This document shows, in pieces, positions 1 to 12,400 of a stretch of 64,000 nt of DNA. Positions within the stretch are counted from its first letter, which is position 1, and each line of letters starts with the position of its first letter. Location of the stretch: assembly GCA_036250225.1 (NCBI GenBank), contig JAPZLL010000032.1:62001-126000 (forward strand). Direction: 5' to 3'. The notes under the pieces were generated by a model, which worked only from the letters and a program-made list of their open reading frames with translations, had not been told where the DNA came from and searched no databases. The stretch is from Cercophora sp. LCS_1 (Eukaryota > Ascomycota > Sordariomycetes > Sordariales > Lasiosphaeriaceae). The position numbers and the translations under genes are program-made.

Positions 1-3000
1 ATCAATCTCGGTGCGGTCACGCTCACCGAGATATCCGACCACATGAAACCAAACGGCAGGTGTAGCCGGGAGATAGGGCTGCTTGTCTTTGTTCCACTGT
101 CTGGCGAAACCGATGAAGGCTGAGTTCCATTGTCACATGCGATGCTTGGGGAACAGAGCACACACACATTCATCTCCAACTTTACCCCTGGCGAGTGAGA
201 CCGTAACACGTCGAGGGACTGAGACACAGGGTCCTTTTGAGCCAACCATTGCTTCCGGCACACTGGTAGAGACGCAGCAGGGTGGGGAGCCATGAGGTGT
301 TAGTGCCTTTCCACGTGCGCTCCAGCATGCCGCGGACCCGGCGGCCACCGCCGATGGGAATCGGAAACTTACAGGGAGAAAATATCCCGTTGATGAGATG
401 GCGATGGCAACAAAGTTTGTTATTTTATCACGGCGACGTATCCCTCGCGAGCAAAAGATGGGGTTCTTGTGTCGTGGGAGATGAGGGTTTGACGAACATG
501 GTGGGTATCCGTTGCGGCATCCGCTGTTGTGTCTGTGACTCCAACTCTTGTGGCTCGGACCCACATACATCCATCCATCGAGATGCTGCTGTGCCAGCAC
601 GGTGGAGATTGCCAGCTTGTGTGTGATGTCTCGCACCGCGGGTGCCCCCATGAAGCCGACCGAGCTGCTGAGTGTCCAGGAGTTGCTGTCTAAACTCGGA
701 CTTTGCAGCTAGAGTTCCACGTACGTTGGGCTTGAACTCGGAGTCGACAGGCAACTACTCAGCGAGAGCCACCGCAACTCGAGACTCCGTGTCGCCTGGG
801 TAGTGATTCCAGATCTGCAAACACTCAGCAATCCCCAAATAGCCCCCACTGACGTATTCACATCTCCACAGGCCTTCACGGGAGGATGACTGACTGCCAT
901 CGTCCCGCGAGGCTGAGCCAAGCCTCCCGCCCCCGCGAACGAGCCCCGAAGATAGATGCGCCACGCAACCCAAGACAACGACGACGCATACGACACTTGG
1001 GCGACGCGTAGGGGGCACTATTGCCGACGCTTTTGGAATCAAGCAGATTGTCTCCCTAGCCAACTCAACCACCACCCCCAGTCCCCAGTCTGGCCATACT
1101 GTACGGCAGGCTGACCGGGTTTTTTAGCCGGTTAACCCAACCGAGAGGCAGGACACAAGACTCCCTCCACGTGCAGGCCCCATCGCGTGAGAATAGAAAG
1201 GATAAGACCTGGACGGCAGGGGCAGGAATAGATGAAGACACCCTCCGGTCCGCAAATAAAGGAACCGGGAGATCGGGCAACGGCCACTAGCTGGTGGCTT
1301 GCAGCGCGTAGACGCTGTTGCGTCTGTCGCGTGTAGTGGATATGTGCCGTGAAAAGGGACCTTGGTGGGCGTGGAGGGGAGTGGCCGTTTGTTGAGCACT
1401 GTATTGCACAAGTCCCCTCTCTGCCTCAATCTCGCAGGACTGGGCAGCAGACACCAGTGCCGGGACATGTACTGTGGTGTAGAGCAATGGGGTCTTTGCT
1501 TGCTTGACAGAGCGCAGCGTCGATCCCGCTCCCTGGCGTTATCATGCATCCCGTTAAGACAGAGCGACCCGTGCACTGCGGAGGAGGCGTTGTTGGGCCA
1601 AGGGGAGTGGAGGAGGCAGCGCCGTCTGCTAACTTTGGCGAGACGTCGCAGCAAGGCCACCAACTGGCTTCTTTGCCGAAGCCGACGACTGCCCCGTCGG
1701 TGCTCCTGCGACGCCCAGTTTGCCCGCGAGTTGTCCCCATTCGATGGCCCGCTGCAGAGACCCAATCCAACTGCCGCCTGCCGCCTGCCGCGGGTTAGAT
1801 GGACGCTAGAAACGTCCATCACAACGGGAAGCCACTCGGCGACAAAAGCGTCGTGGTCGGTCGTGCCAACAGGCGCCTAAAAAACTCACCAAGCGCATCG
1901 CATCACCGATTCACAGCGGCGCGCGCCAGTGGTGAGCGCTGTCATTGGGCGGCCTTGTCTCCTTGTAGGGCTGGAACGGCCACGCGGGCGAGCATGACGC
2001 TTTGCTGATCCGCGATTCCTTGAGGCACCGCGCTTGGCTGGGATGTTTTCGGTCCGGTTCTGTGACGGTGAGGACGTGCCGCACACCATCTGGAGGCACT
2101 CGCCTCGCAAACTGTGAACGGGACAAATCGAGCGCGTTGAGAGAGGGGAGGGAGGGGTCAGTGAAGCCCTCCCGCGTCCCGCAGCCTATGGTTGAGTCGC
2201 GACGCGCCCGCGCCGGCCGTTTGCGCTTTGGGATTGGGGGCTGGCGAGGCGTCGATTTCTCCCCCATGTGAGAGGCCGGAACGACGGCTGGGCCAATTGC
2301 TGCCGCGGTCGAGGTGGACGATGCAGCAAGCACAAGGTGAAGGTGGCACACCGAGCGTTGTTTCGTGCAGCGGGTGGATCAGGCTGTCGCCCGGGCCTTT
2401 TGCATCCAGTTTCAGACCGGACACCGCAGCTGTTCGGCGCACACCCTCCCTCCGTCATGGCGCACAGTATCCACGACGCTGCTGTTCTCTGTAATTTGTA
2501 GATCTTGATAGACAAGAGTTGCGCACCTGGAAATTTGTCGGTGGAAATGCCATTCGGTCGCGCGCATGCCTCGCAGGGAGCCTGGCAGGAGTGCATCGCG
2601 GGTGCGAATTACGAGGAGGCGAGGTCGCAGTCGCTGATTGAGCGGACAGGCTTTGCCAAGCTTGGAGAATGAAGGGACCTCGATTTCCCACGCGAGGTGA
2701 ACCGTCCGGTTTGATGGACCGTGCCGCAACATCGTACCTTCCGTCTCCCGTCCCATGGATGGGAAAGAACTGGCAAAAAAGGTGAAAATTTTCACGTCCA
2801 AGACACAGACGGACAAGCCTGGTCTCAATCAGGGCTCGGACTCCTGCAAAGTTCCCGTCAACATCGCCGCCGTCAAGGCGCACTGGCAGCCCGTTCATCC
2901 CATGTCGCTGGACGGCGCGCATGCATCATTCCCTCCCAACAAGCAGACGCTAATTCCACAGGCTGCATCACCATCTGCACGCCATCGAAGCGTAGAACAC

Positions 3001-5142
3001 TTTTCTTTCTTTTCCCTTGCCGAGAATGTTTCAACCTCGTTGGAGACCCCGTCCTCTCATTCGACAGGACTCTTCCACTCTCCGTCCGTGCCTCATCCAG
3101 TCCGGGAAACAAATCTCGAGAGAGGCAAAAACTCAGCCAACCAATCAATCACCCGCCACCCAACCACTCGGTTCAACGCCAAACCCCTTTTCCCCTGAAC
3201 CGTGTCCTGTTCTCCTGCAGGCAGCCTCCGTCGACTGTCGTAGCCCCTTCCATCCGTGGCGACGCATCTTCCCGTCCGCTAACGAACTAAAATGACGTTG
3301 GAAGCAAGGAACCGGAACGAACAGGCCGCAGGACACGGAACGGGAATGGGCAAGCTCGCAGCGCAGCGAAACCCAACGTCACATCCGCTCAAGAACAGCC
3401 CGTCGTAAAGAGAGAAATGTTGAAAGAACCAAGAATGCAGACGCATCACTCTTAGTCGGCCAAGCCGGCCCGTAACATGAGCAAACTCATCCATCATCCA
3501 CCATCCCTTTGCTTCGCTTGAACCACAGGAGAAACAGAGAAGAAAAAAAATGTGGCGTCAAACTCTTCATCCTCCCCTTTTCTTATCGCCCCTTTCCGTT
3601 CCTACGACGGCGAGAACAGAACAAAAAAAAGTGTGATGAGAAAAAAAAAAAAAGAAACCTGTGCCACAGAAATTCCCCGATGACTGTCTCCCATTTCCCA
3701 TACACACCCCTCCCCCATGCCATTTGCTGAACTCCAATGATACCGTACGTATTCGCGTTAGCAAATCCCACACCCCCCCCCCAAATTCCCAAGACAAGAA
3801 GGTTCCCAGCCAAAGGAAACCAAACCCACCACCAAATACCAAGACTGGACAAGAAGGAGAACAAAAAAAAAAAAAAAAGGACAGATTAGCTATCCATCTC
3901 CAACTTGCAGCGGGACGCGCCTCCGACGTCGCGTTCGCAACGGGGAAACCCAACGGCGTGGAAAGCTGCATTCCCGACCGCTGGCGCGGCGCTCGCATGT
4001 GCGTAAGGGCCACGCAAGCAGCAAGCACCAAAAACGAAAATGTTTTAGGGCTTGTGTCTAGGGCAATCGAAGCACTGAGCACCGGGAGAATTGGGCACAA
4101 ATCACATTTGGGGGCGGAAGAGGGCACAATTTCAGGAATGACGGTCAAAAAAATCATTGTGATTCATTATTCTTTGAGGTACCAAAAAAAGGAGTGGAAT
4201 GTGTCGAGATTCTAGTCCTCCTCCAAAAACGCAAGGTCCCGCGTCGTTCCCGCATCGCGTTTGATGCAACACACCAAGTCACACACATGCAGAGAGCCAG
4301 CTGAGTGAGAGGAAAAACAGTGGTTGCCAAAATTTCCGTCTAATAACTCGGTGATACTATCTATTTGTCCCAGTCCGTATTGCGTCCAGCCCCGTGAAAA
4401 CTCGCAAAAAGGGTATATCCTCCTGTGAGAGAACCAGGAACAGATTAGGAAAGAGACGGCTATCCTGAATTGTCCAAGCGCGTCGCGAACACATTGAAAG
4501 ATAAAGAACGAGGCTCTTCCACACCCGGCGGCGTCCCCCCATATTCCCTCTGACCAACTAAAAAACACAAATATCCAAAAACCCTGTATCCCAATCCCAT
4601 ATGCCATTAAGATGGGCGTCGTGCAGACCCCATTCCCTTCCATCCTGTGCAAACAAATGCTGCAGATAGCCTTCCACACCTGGGCGGGGACCATCTCCCC
4701 GTCCGACTCTGAAACTGACTGCTCTTAAAAGAACCAACACCCGACTTTTGAAATCCTGTTACATCCCTGGTTGCTGCAGCTGAGCTAGCTGCATGCTGTG
4801 GTATCGTCTGCTCGTCCTGCTTCATCAGCGTCGATCGGTTGTCGACGGTGATGTCATTGGGGTATCATCTCTGAACGACTGAGAAAAAACGACGGCCACC
4901 ACGCGGCGGGACTGATCCCGGATTGTGTATCGACAAGAGGCTGGGAAGCCCCGACAAGACCTGGACTGCCAAATGACCCCGAAAAGAGACCTATCGTACA
5001 AGCTGGCTCCTGCATAGTTGTTGTTTTGTTTTTGTGATGATGAGTGAGCCAAGCGGCGGCGAGAGAGTGAGGAAACCAAAGGGACACGAGAAGGAGATGG
5101 GGTGGTGATGTGTCCCGATGGGGGTAGGAAGGGTGAATAGTT
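1..5142. other. Gene-poor stretch, no supported gene
   Basis: I see no ORF with recognisable protein similarity or fungal codon bias here. Open frames up to about 230 codons occur on both strands over the same bases, as expected by chance in GC-rich DNA. The part from about 2.9 to 3.9 kb is rich in pyrimidine runs and A-tracts (several runs of 8 to 15 A between 3540 and 3880, and a C-run near 3773). This resembles promoter or UTR sequence of fungal genes. It may hold the 3' flank of the gene at 5143 and regulatory DNA of a gene outside the window. Confidence 0.5.
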
Positions 5143-6414
5143 TTACATGGTGGGTTTCCTCAGGATCTCCTCGCAGTTGGTGTCAAAGCGGAGGTTCCAC
5201 AGACGGACCGAAGCCATGAAGCGCTCGGTCTTCTCCAGCTCGCGCTCACGGCCGAAGAGGGTCTCGACAAACTCGACACCGGCGTTTTTGCCGAGCTGTG
5301 AGTCCTTGCGCTGCTTGGTGCTGGAGCGCAGCATGGGCTGCTCGCACGTCTTGAGCAGCTTGCGCAGCTTGTCGGTCAGGCGGTCGCCGGCCTCAATGAA
5401 CTCCTCGATGATCTCGCGGTTGTCCTTGGACCGGATCTTGGGCATGGTCTCCTCGGCCCGCCTGATCTTGCCGGCCAGCTTGATCAACAGGAGCCACAAG
5501 TCACCGGCCATCTCCGAGATGGGCGTGGCCGGTCCGTGGTGGTAGACGGTCCAGTCGTAGATCCACTTGCCAAGGGAGTTGGCGTCGAACACACTCCCCA
5601 GCAGCATGATGGGCTCCTCATTGGGGTCCCAGTTCTTGAGAGAATATCCCTGAGGGATCCGGTGCCGCTTGGCATCGGCCTCGGTCGCAGGGCGCTTGGT
5701 CTCCGGAGCGGGCTTCTTGGGCGCGTGCGAGCTGGCCGGGCGAGCCGTCTGCGGACGTTGCGGGACCGAGGTCGAGTTGCGGCGCGTGTGCGACGGTGGG
5801 GGCTTGCGCTCCGGCTCATATCGCGGGGGCGGTGCGAAGCCGCCGGCCTCTCTGTCGAGGTAAGGACCGCCCTGCTCATAGTAGTGGTAATCAGTGGCAT
5901 GTCCTCCAGCGTTGACAGTGTAGTATTCCCTGCTGTATCGCTTCGATTTCGACCGCGCGGGGAGCACGAGATAGGTGACACCGTTGATCTCGATGAACTC
6001 GTCCTCGTCGGATTCCCCATGGTGATCAGAGGCCCGATAATAGGAAAATGAGCTGCGACGCTCGCGCTTGGGGCGCGATCCCGAGAAACTCGGTTTGCGT
6101 GATGACCTCGGTTGACTCACATTTGCAGTGGCGTACTCCCCGTTGCTCGTGTAGCGCGGCGAGAACGAGGGGCCCCGAGGGCTGGGAAAGTTGTTGGTGA
6201 ACCCGCTGGTGCTCTGGCCGCGGAAGTGGGCACGCGTCGCTGGGCGCACCGGAGGCGGCTGGTAGTAGTATCCGGGTCCGCGCGGCGAGGGCGTCGGCGA
6301 CGGGCTCGGGAACTTTTTGTCGTCGTTGTAGATGTAGTCGTGGACCCCGGGGGTCGACCCGTAGGGTGAATAGCTGGCCATGGTCTCTGGCTCCTGCGAT
6401 GCCGCTCTAGACAT
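5143..6414 (-). CDS. Conserved fungal protein of unknown function
   Basis: Single-exon gene of 423 codons if the ATG at 6414 is used; a second in-frame ATG lies at 6381. The frame stays open further upstream but has no earlier ATG. The N-terminal half is disordered and rich in Ser, Pro, Tyr and Arg (SPSPTPSPRGPGYYYQPPP). An acidic patch (ESDEDEFIEINGVTYLVLP) follows. The C-terminal third is ordered and Leu-rich, with segments I recognise as typical of a widespread uncharacterised ascomycete family (LKNWDPNEEPIMLLGSVFDA, then KWIYDWTVYHHGPATPI). No catalytic motif, signal peptide or membrane segment is visible. The large gene-free DNA on its 5' side could be an unusually long upstream region. 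Existence of the gene is fairly certain; the start and function are not. Confidence 0.8.
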   Translation of the reverse strand: MSRAASQEPETMASYSPYGSTPGVHDYIYNDDKKFPSPSPTPSPRGPGYYYQPPPVRPATRAHFRGQSTSGFTNNFPSPRGPSFSPRYTSNGEYATANVSQPRSSRKPSFSGSRPKRERRSSFSYYRASDHHGESDEDEFIEINGVTYLVLPARSKSKRYSREYYTVNAGGHATDYHYYEQGGPYLDREAGGFAPPPRYEPERKPPPSHTRRNSTSVPQRPQTARPASSHAPKKPAPETKRPATEADAKRHRIPQGYSLKNWDPNEEPIMLLGSVFDANSLGKWIYDWTVYHHGPATPISEMAGDLWLLLIKLAGKIRRAEETMPKIRSKDNREIIEEFIEAGDRLTDKLRKLLKTCEQPMLRSSTKQRKDSQLGKNAGVEFVETLFGRERELEKTERFMASVRLWNLRFDTNCEEILRKPTM

Positions 6415-9400
6415 CCGAATTGCTGTCTCTTTGCTCGTCCTCGAAAGGGTTGTAGTCGGCTCCTCGCGCCGTCGCGAGGAGGTGCTGCTTTTTGCTGGTG
6501 TTTTCGTGGTGGGGCTCAGAATTGCGAGCCAATCGCGCCTGTGTCGTGACGCGGTAGAAAGTGACACCCGTCACCTTGGTCTGTGGTCGGTAGGAAGAGG
6601 GGAGGAAAGCCGTCTTCTGCTTGAGAACATGTCCAAGGACCTGGTGTTTAAATCTCCCACGGAGAATCGGGCATCAAAGTCGCTGATGGACCCTGATGAT
6701 TCTGGATGTTACCGGACGCTTCCTCGGTCCGGGATGAATAATTGCTGAAAAGAGTCGTCGATCTTTTTCGATGAGGACGGTGAGGCAAATATGCCGAAGT
6801 TGACAGGAAGAAGGGAGAAGGTGGTGATGGGAGGCTGGGGACGTTTTTAATATGTGTGGGAGGGTGCCCACAATCAGGCCCGGAGGTGTACCCTTGTACA
6901 AAGGGGTAGGGGGGAGGGGCGAGCGGGAAATGGCTACCTCTGATGGAGGGAGGCGTGCAAACAAGGCACCCCTGCTCTCGGCCTTAGTCACAAAATTCTG
7001 GTACCCACCAGAACGACCGGGCTTATCTGCACGCCCTGTGCCGCCGCGGAATTGGCACTGTACCGGGTCGCCAACCAATGGATGCGCACCAAGGCCTGCT
7101 CTGCCCTGCTGCCGTGCTGCCCGGAGCACTCGTCCCCAAAGCCGGAGCCTGCTGCTGCAAAGGCTCTGCTTGCAGTGCGCTGAGTCGAGGCCGGCGGTCG
7201 AAAATAGCCCAAACGAGGCAGGGCAAACGCAGAGCGTCCAGATTCGGCAATGGGAATAGCCGCTCCACGAAAATCACTTGCTGCGATGAAATGCGATGAT
7301 TCACTCAACACCGTCAACCATGGTGGCTGTCTCGTTGGACGGTCGAAATTTCGATTTCAACGTGGGTCTGGCTGGGTGTGCAAATTTGGCGTCCCGGGTT
7401 TGCGATGGACGCCGCAACGCCTCTTTGACCAGGGGACAAATCTTCCAGGACCGGCTAAGCGAAATTTGTCGACGAAGGTTAGAAGCAGAACTTCCAACGC
7501 TCGACGGCGGCTTGGAAAAATTTTTTTCTTTGAACAAGGGTTTCTCGGTTTGCAAACGAGGTCGTTTGGCGTCACACCCACGTTTGTCACACCCTTGCTG
7601 GACGTTGTCGGCGGGGATCCGGAATGGCGGGACGGCCTGGGAATGTGATATCGATGCAATCTTGAAGGGAAGGTGTGCGATACCCTGGAGCAAATCGTTC
7701 ACCGTCCAAGAGATGAGGGAACCGGGTGGCTGCTGCTATTGGGATGCAGCGAAAGATTCCTGCGAGGGTTGGCTTCGGTGTACGGCAGCTTGCCCTTGCG
7801 TTCACGTGTGCGAGCGATGCGCAAGCCTCAATCCGTGGCAGACTGACACAGAGACGATGCGACGAACGCTGCTCCAGTCTGCTGCCGATGAGTCGTCGGA
7901 TGCGATGGCGGACTGGCAGGAGTCCAGCGGACGGTGGGGCCGGCTTGATGCCGAGCAGGAAAGTCGAAATGAGCGACTTTAATGCCCTATCGCCAAAGAC
8001 CGCAGTTGAGTGCTCAAGTCGAAATGCGCGTCGCAGAGGAGGCGACAAGGGGGTCTGGAGAGCGCCGGACTGCTGAAGCTGGGAATCCCTCGTGGGGTTC
8101 TCAAGCAGCATTCGACGGAGCAAACCGTTATCTTCAGGTCGTGAGGGGATTTCGGGTCTTTTATCGCCGCAGGCAAGCGCTGGCTGACGTCGCCACGAGA
8201 AGGACTTTGCCCCTCCTTCTCCAGGATAGGAAGGAACCCCTCACCATCGCAGTGTGTGGGAGGGCTCGTCTCGGAAGTGGCGGGGAAGGGAAGAGAAACT
8301 GAGCCAAGGCGCTGATGGTGTGCTGAGCAACTCGACGGCCTTCCCCGACGTTCACGCATTTTTACATCACTTGGAGTCATGGTTTTCCAGAATGTCGACT
8401 CATTCACTGACGTTGACACTGACGCCTCCATCCGGCTGCAAAGCGATCAAAGACAGACAATCCGGGGTTGCCAAGGGACGCGCGCCCAAGTTGGGATGAT
8501 GTTCTCCGCAACGTTGCCCAGATGGTGCTTCGCTGCAGCGGCACTGATCCCGGGCGCTCCCCGTCACTGCAGTTCGCGGCCTTCTGTGTGGGTGTTCGTG
8601 CTTCACGTGGGCCCTACTGCAGCGACCTGCAGCTCCTCGAGCCCCTCCAGGGCGGGGTTACGGCGGGAAGGACGTGCGTCGCGCTTCAGCTCTCCTTCCA
8701 TGATTCTGACAGGCTCCCCGCCTCTTGAATTCCCGAGCGGCCGTCGCGTGGATGATATTCCTCGTTGCAGGTGCGGATTCACCTGCTGTGATGACGTCCG
8801 CGGTGCCGCCTCGACCTGACTCAGAGACCAGCCACCGAACGAAGGTGAAGGAATGGTGCTGACAAGAGCACGGCAGACAAACCAGAAGCATTTGCGACGT
8901 CAATCCGCGCAATCACTCAGATACCCGGACGCGGTGCAGGGACAGGCGTCTGTCTTTTTATCAGTGACAATATTTGTGTCTGGGTGTCAATGCTACCGCG
9001 GCAGATGACTGGTCCTCAATCACCGCGACGGCCGAGGTCTGGCTGTCGCTCACCTGGCCTCACCGACGATTGGCGAATGGGAATGTTTCCTCGCTGGTCG
9101 GCCATTTTCACCAGCCCCCGCGTCGCTGTGATCTGGCAGTGAATCCGGCGACAACCTCGTGTTTGCATGAATATGGGTAACCAATCGTCGAGACCTCGGT
9201 CGTGTGCGACGGAGTGTCGGGAGAACAATACGGTGAAGAAGATGGCTGGGATACCAGGCCTTCTGGATCTTGGCCCCTCAGCTCGTTCTCCGGATCCTCA
9301 CCGTCCAGCCCCCCGATTGACCGAGCCCTGCTCCTGGTCACCTCGAGGGCCAGGATATCCAGCTGAGCACCAGGCAAACAGAGAAGCTGCAGCGCTCCGT

Positions 9401-12400
9401 GTGAGTGAAGGTTGAGGTGTAACCTCGTGTTCCGAGTCTGGAAGGCAAGAGTTTGGGTATTGCCTGTTCGCGGTGCACTGCAAGGACTTCCTGTCGACAA
9501 GCCGTGTCACCGTCAATCATTCAACCGGTACCGCAATATCGACGGTCGTTTGCAGCTTGCCGTTCCTGCTCACCTTCCGCCCCTTGTCCCGCATCGCAAC
9601 GACAAGCTCCGCCGGTGAAAATCTTTTCGATGCGCTACACACGGGTTACAGGCAGCAAGGGATCGCATGGCGAGTCGTCGTCGTCCGGATTTTATACTTC
9701 CACGTCCCATCCCCAACCTCGTCTCCGCTAATGCAGGCTAAACCTCCGCAGCGAGAGCGTACCCATCGCCCGGTTCAGCAGTGGACAAGGCCTGAAGGAC
9801 ACAAGGACAGAAGGGTGTTCCACTGCTTGGGGCGATCGACCTTCCTTGTCCTGGCGTCTTTCCGGCGGCCTTCACCCTGCTTTCCTCGTGGCTCTCACCA
9901 TGCCATGGCTCCCAGGGCTCCATACAGTGCACAGTGCCGGCGGGATGTCGTCGCGGTCAAAACAATGGCGTCGCCGTTGCCCGCACCCCCGGCCGAGATT
10001 ACGCCCACGACCATGGGTCTGTCCAACAACGCTGTTCAGAGCGAAAAGGGCCAGCCCGCCCATGCAAGAGGAAGCAGACATCACACGGCTGCTCTTCCTA
10101 GCGCGGCGAGTGGAGCACAAACCTCCTCTCACCTCTTCTCCGTACGGGCCTTGGCGGCTTAGCAGCCCTGCCTTGCCTGCTGCTGAATCCCGGGTGTGCC
10201 CATTCTTCTAGAATTCCACCCCCTCCCCCTGCCGGCGCACCGGTGGCTTTTTTGCTTCTCCCTGGCCTGGCGCGGCACGACGCCAGGGGGTTCCCGCTCC
10301 TTTTTGGTTCACCGTGAAAATTTTTCGCATCGTCATTTCGCTGGGGAAAGAAGCGAGTCGAAGAGGACGAGCGTTGAGGACGACGGCCAGTGTCCGGCGG
10401 TGCGCTTGCCGTCGGTCGGCCAGCCAGCGCTGCGCTCGACGACTGGCAGCGCAGACCGACAAAAAGCAGGTGACTCACCCAGTCGGGGGACCGGCTGCGT
10501 TGCGATGGGTATCAAGGAGCCATTAGGGCAGCAGAGCATACACTGTTTGCTGCGTTGATGTCCAATGTCGACAAGCTCTTTCTGGTGCGGGATTCTGTGT
10601 GGTCAATGAGCCCCCGCTCCGCGTGTTAGGGATGCATCGTCCCGGCCCCCGATTGGAGACGTCTGCGTGCGGAAGACGCCAATGCTCGACCGGTGCGTCC
10701 TCTGCAGCGACTGCGATGCGCGTCCGGGAGCCACCCCCTGCCATTACCAAACAAGTCGCAAGGTGAATGGCAGAAGACTTTTCCTCTCCGCTCCTCCAGA
10801 CCTCCACAGCGGACCAAAATTGGAAAATCTCCAGGCGGCACGCGGAGTCTGTCACAGAGTCAACCGAGTTCGCTGCCTCACCGACACTTTCGAGCCGGCG
10901 TGCTCCAGCCTGGGTCCCGCCGGGGCATGCACGGCCTGCTGCATGTTCATGCCCCCGGGGGCGTGCAAAGTTGAGTGGCAGCATCTCATACGTTGGACCA
11001 GCCGGTTTGGTCCTGGAAGCGGTCTCTGACGTAGCGTCGCGCCCACATAAATCGGTAAATATTGTCGAGATACCGAAATTTGACGCTATCTCTGTCCAAT
11101 GTTGGCCCCGCGGTGAGCATGGCGGAAGAGCAGAGAAGAGAGGCGAAGGCAGAGCATCAGCACTTTGGAGCATCGGGAGCGGCATCGCGCAGGCACAGTC
11201 GTCGTCTCGTTGGCACGTTGGCCTCAAGACCCTGCGGAAGACGATCCCTCGGAGCCCAGTCGGACCCTTTAGACAACGGCGGCGAGCCAAGGACCCGTCT
11301 CAATCTGTAGGTACACGTAAGTGATGAGCGGCATTGACAGTTACATGCCTCGCAGAGCGGGAGAAACAAACGCCCACAAACCAGAAACACTGTCCACACA
11401 CACGGCAGAGCAAAAAGCGAAAATGTTGGCCTGGTGTTGAAAAATCATGCCCGTCTTATCACGCACCATGTCCTGATACACCCCCTGTCCTTGCAACGCA
11501 ACCCTCCCGCAACCCCTACCCGTCACGACGATCCAGTCAAATGTGCACACCGTTTTCCACATGCCAAACTGACGAAAGATCGCGACTTTGTGCGATGACA
11601 GCTCAGCGCGACCATAGGGCTTTCCGGCATGGTGTTACCTTGACCTTTCTTCAGCGTGTCAGCGCCCTCCCCACGTCGTCTCCTATCTCTCTGATGCCGC
11701 CGAATAACGGAAGTGCGACGGTTTCCGGCAGCAATGCCCATCGTTTCTTTGGTTCTGGTGCTTGCGAGCCGGCCGAATGATAAGCCCGAGTGGCCCGACC
11801 AGATATCAACTTTCCGGCGTGCGGCCTCTGGGCGGACGGGAGCCTACGGGGCGAGCAAAATGGCAGAGAAAGGGGCCAATAAAGGCGTGAGCTCTCGACA
11901 CAGCTGCTTGGGATACCACCGGCCGCCGTCTTCGCTGTCTGCTGGTTGGTCTCTCTCCTTCTGGAAGGCGATTCTTCCCCGTACACAGCCATCCGCCCTC
12001 GGTCACGGGGCGCCTGTTCTCTATCCCCTTTTTACGGCGAGCGACGGGCCTATGCGGAGGGTGCTGTTGGAACCCAATCATTTGGGGCCGTCCGCAGGCA
12101 CTGTGAAGGTGAGCGATCGAGCATGCAGCTGAAGGGGCGTGGCCGAGTGTTTCAATTGCCATCGCTGAGCCCGAATGGCCTCCCGCTATCACCGTCCATC
12201 CCTTTTTTGACAAGGTGCGTGTGTTCGACACTAGCTGGCTGGCTGGTTGGGTTGGGTTAGCCCTCGACGGCCGCCAATGCAAAAACAGGCGTGCATTCGC
12301 CGTGCAGTCTGCGCTGCCAAGCCTGTCCGACTGGAGTGGGGCCAAGGGTTCCAGCAGGAGAATTTCCAGCTTCCTCAGGTTGGGAGGCGTCCAAATCCGA

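Noticed and set aside
1124..1822. ORF of 232 codons (minus strand)
   Set aside because: Arg/Ser/Cys-rich, random-looking, and mirrored by plus-strand frames.
7296..7982. ATG-started ORF of 228 codons (plus strand)
   Set aside because: Composition is not protein-like, no motif is recognised, and it is overlapped by equally long antisense frames; probably chance.
10523..11290. ORF of 255 codons (minus strand)
   Set aside because: Overlaps plus-strand frames of similar length; no domain, no conserved pattern and no gene-like surroundings.
12240..12262. Telomere-like GGTTGGGTTGGGTTAG
   Set aside because: Only two to three imperfect units of TTGGG(T), not TTAGGG arrays; looks like a simple repeat.
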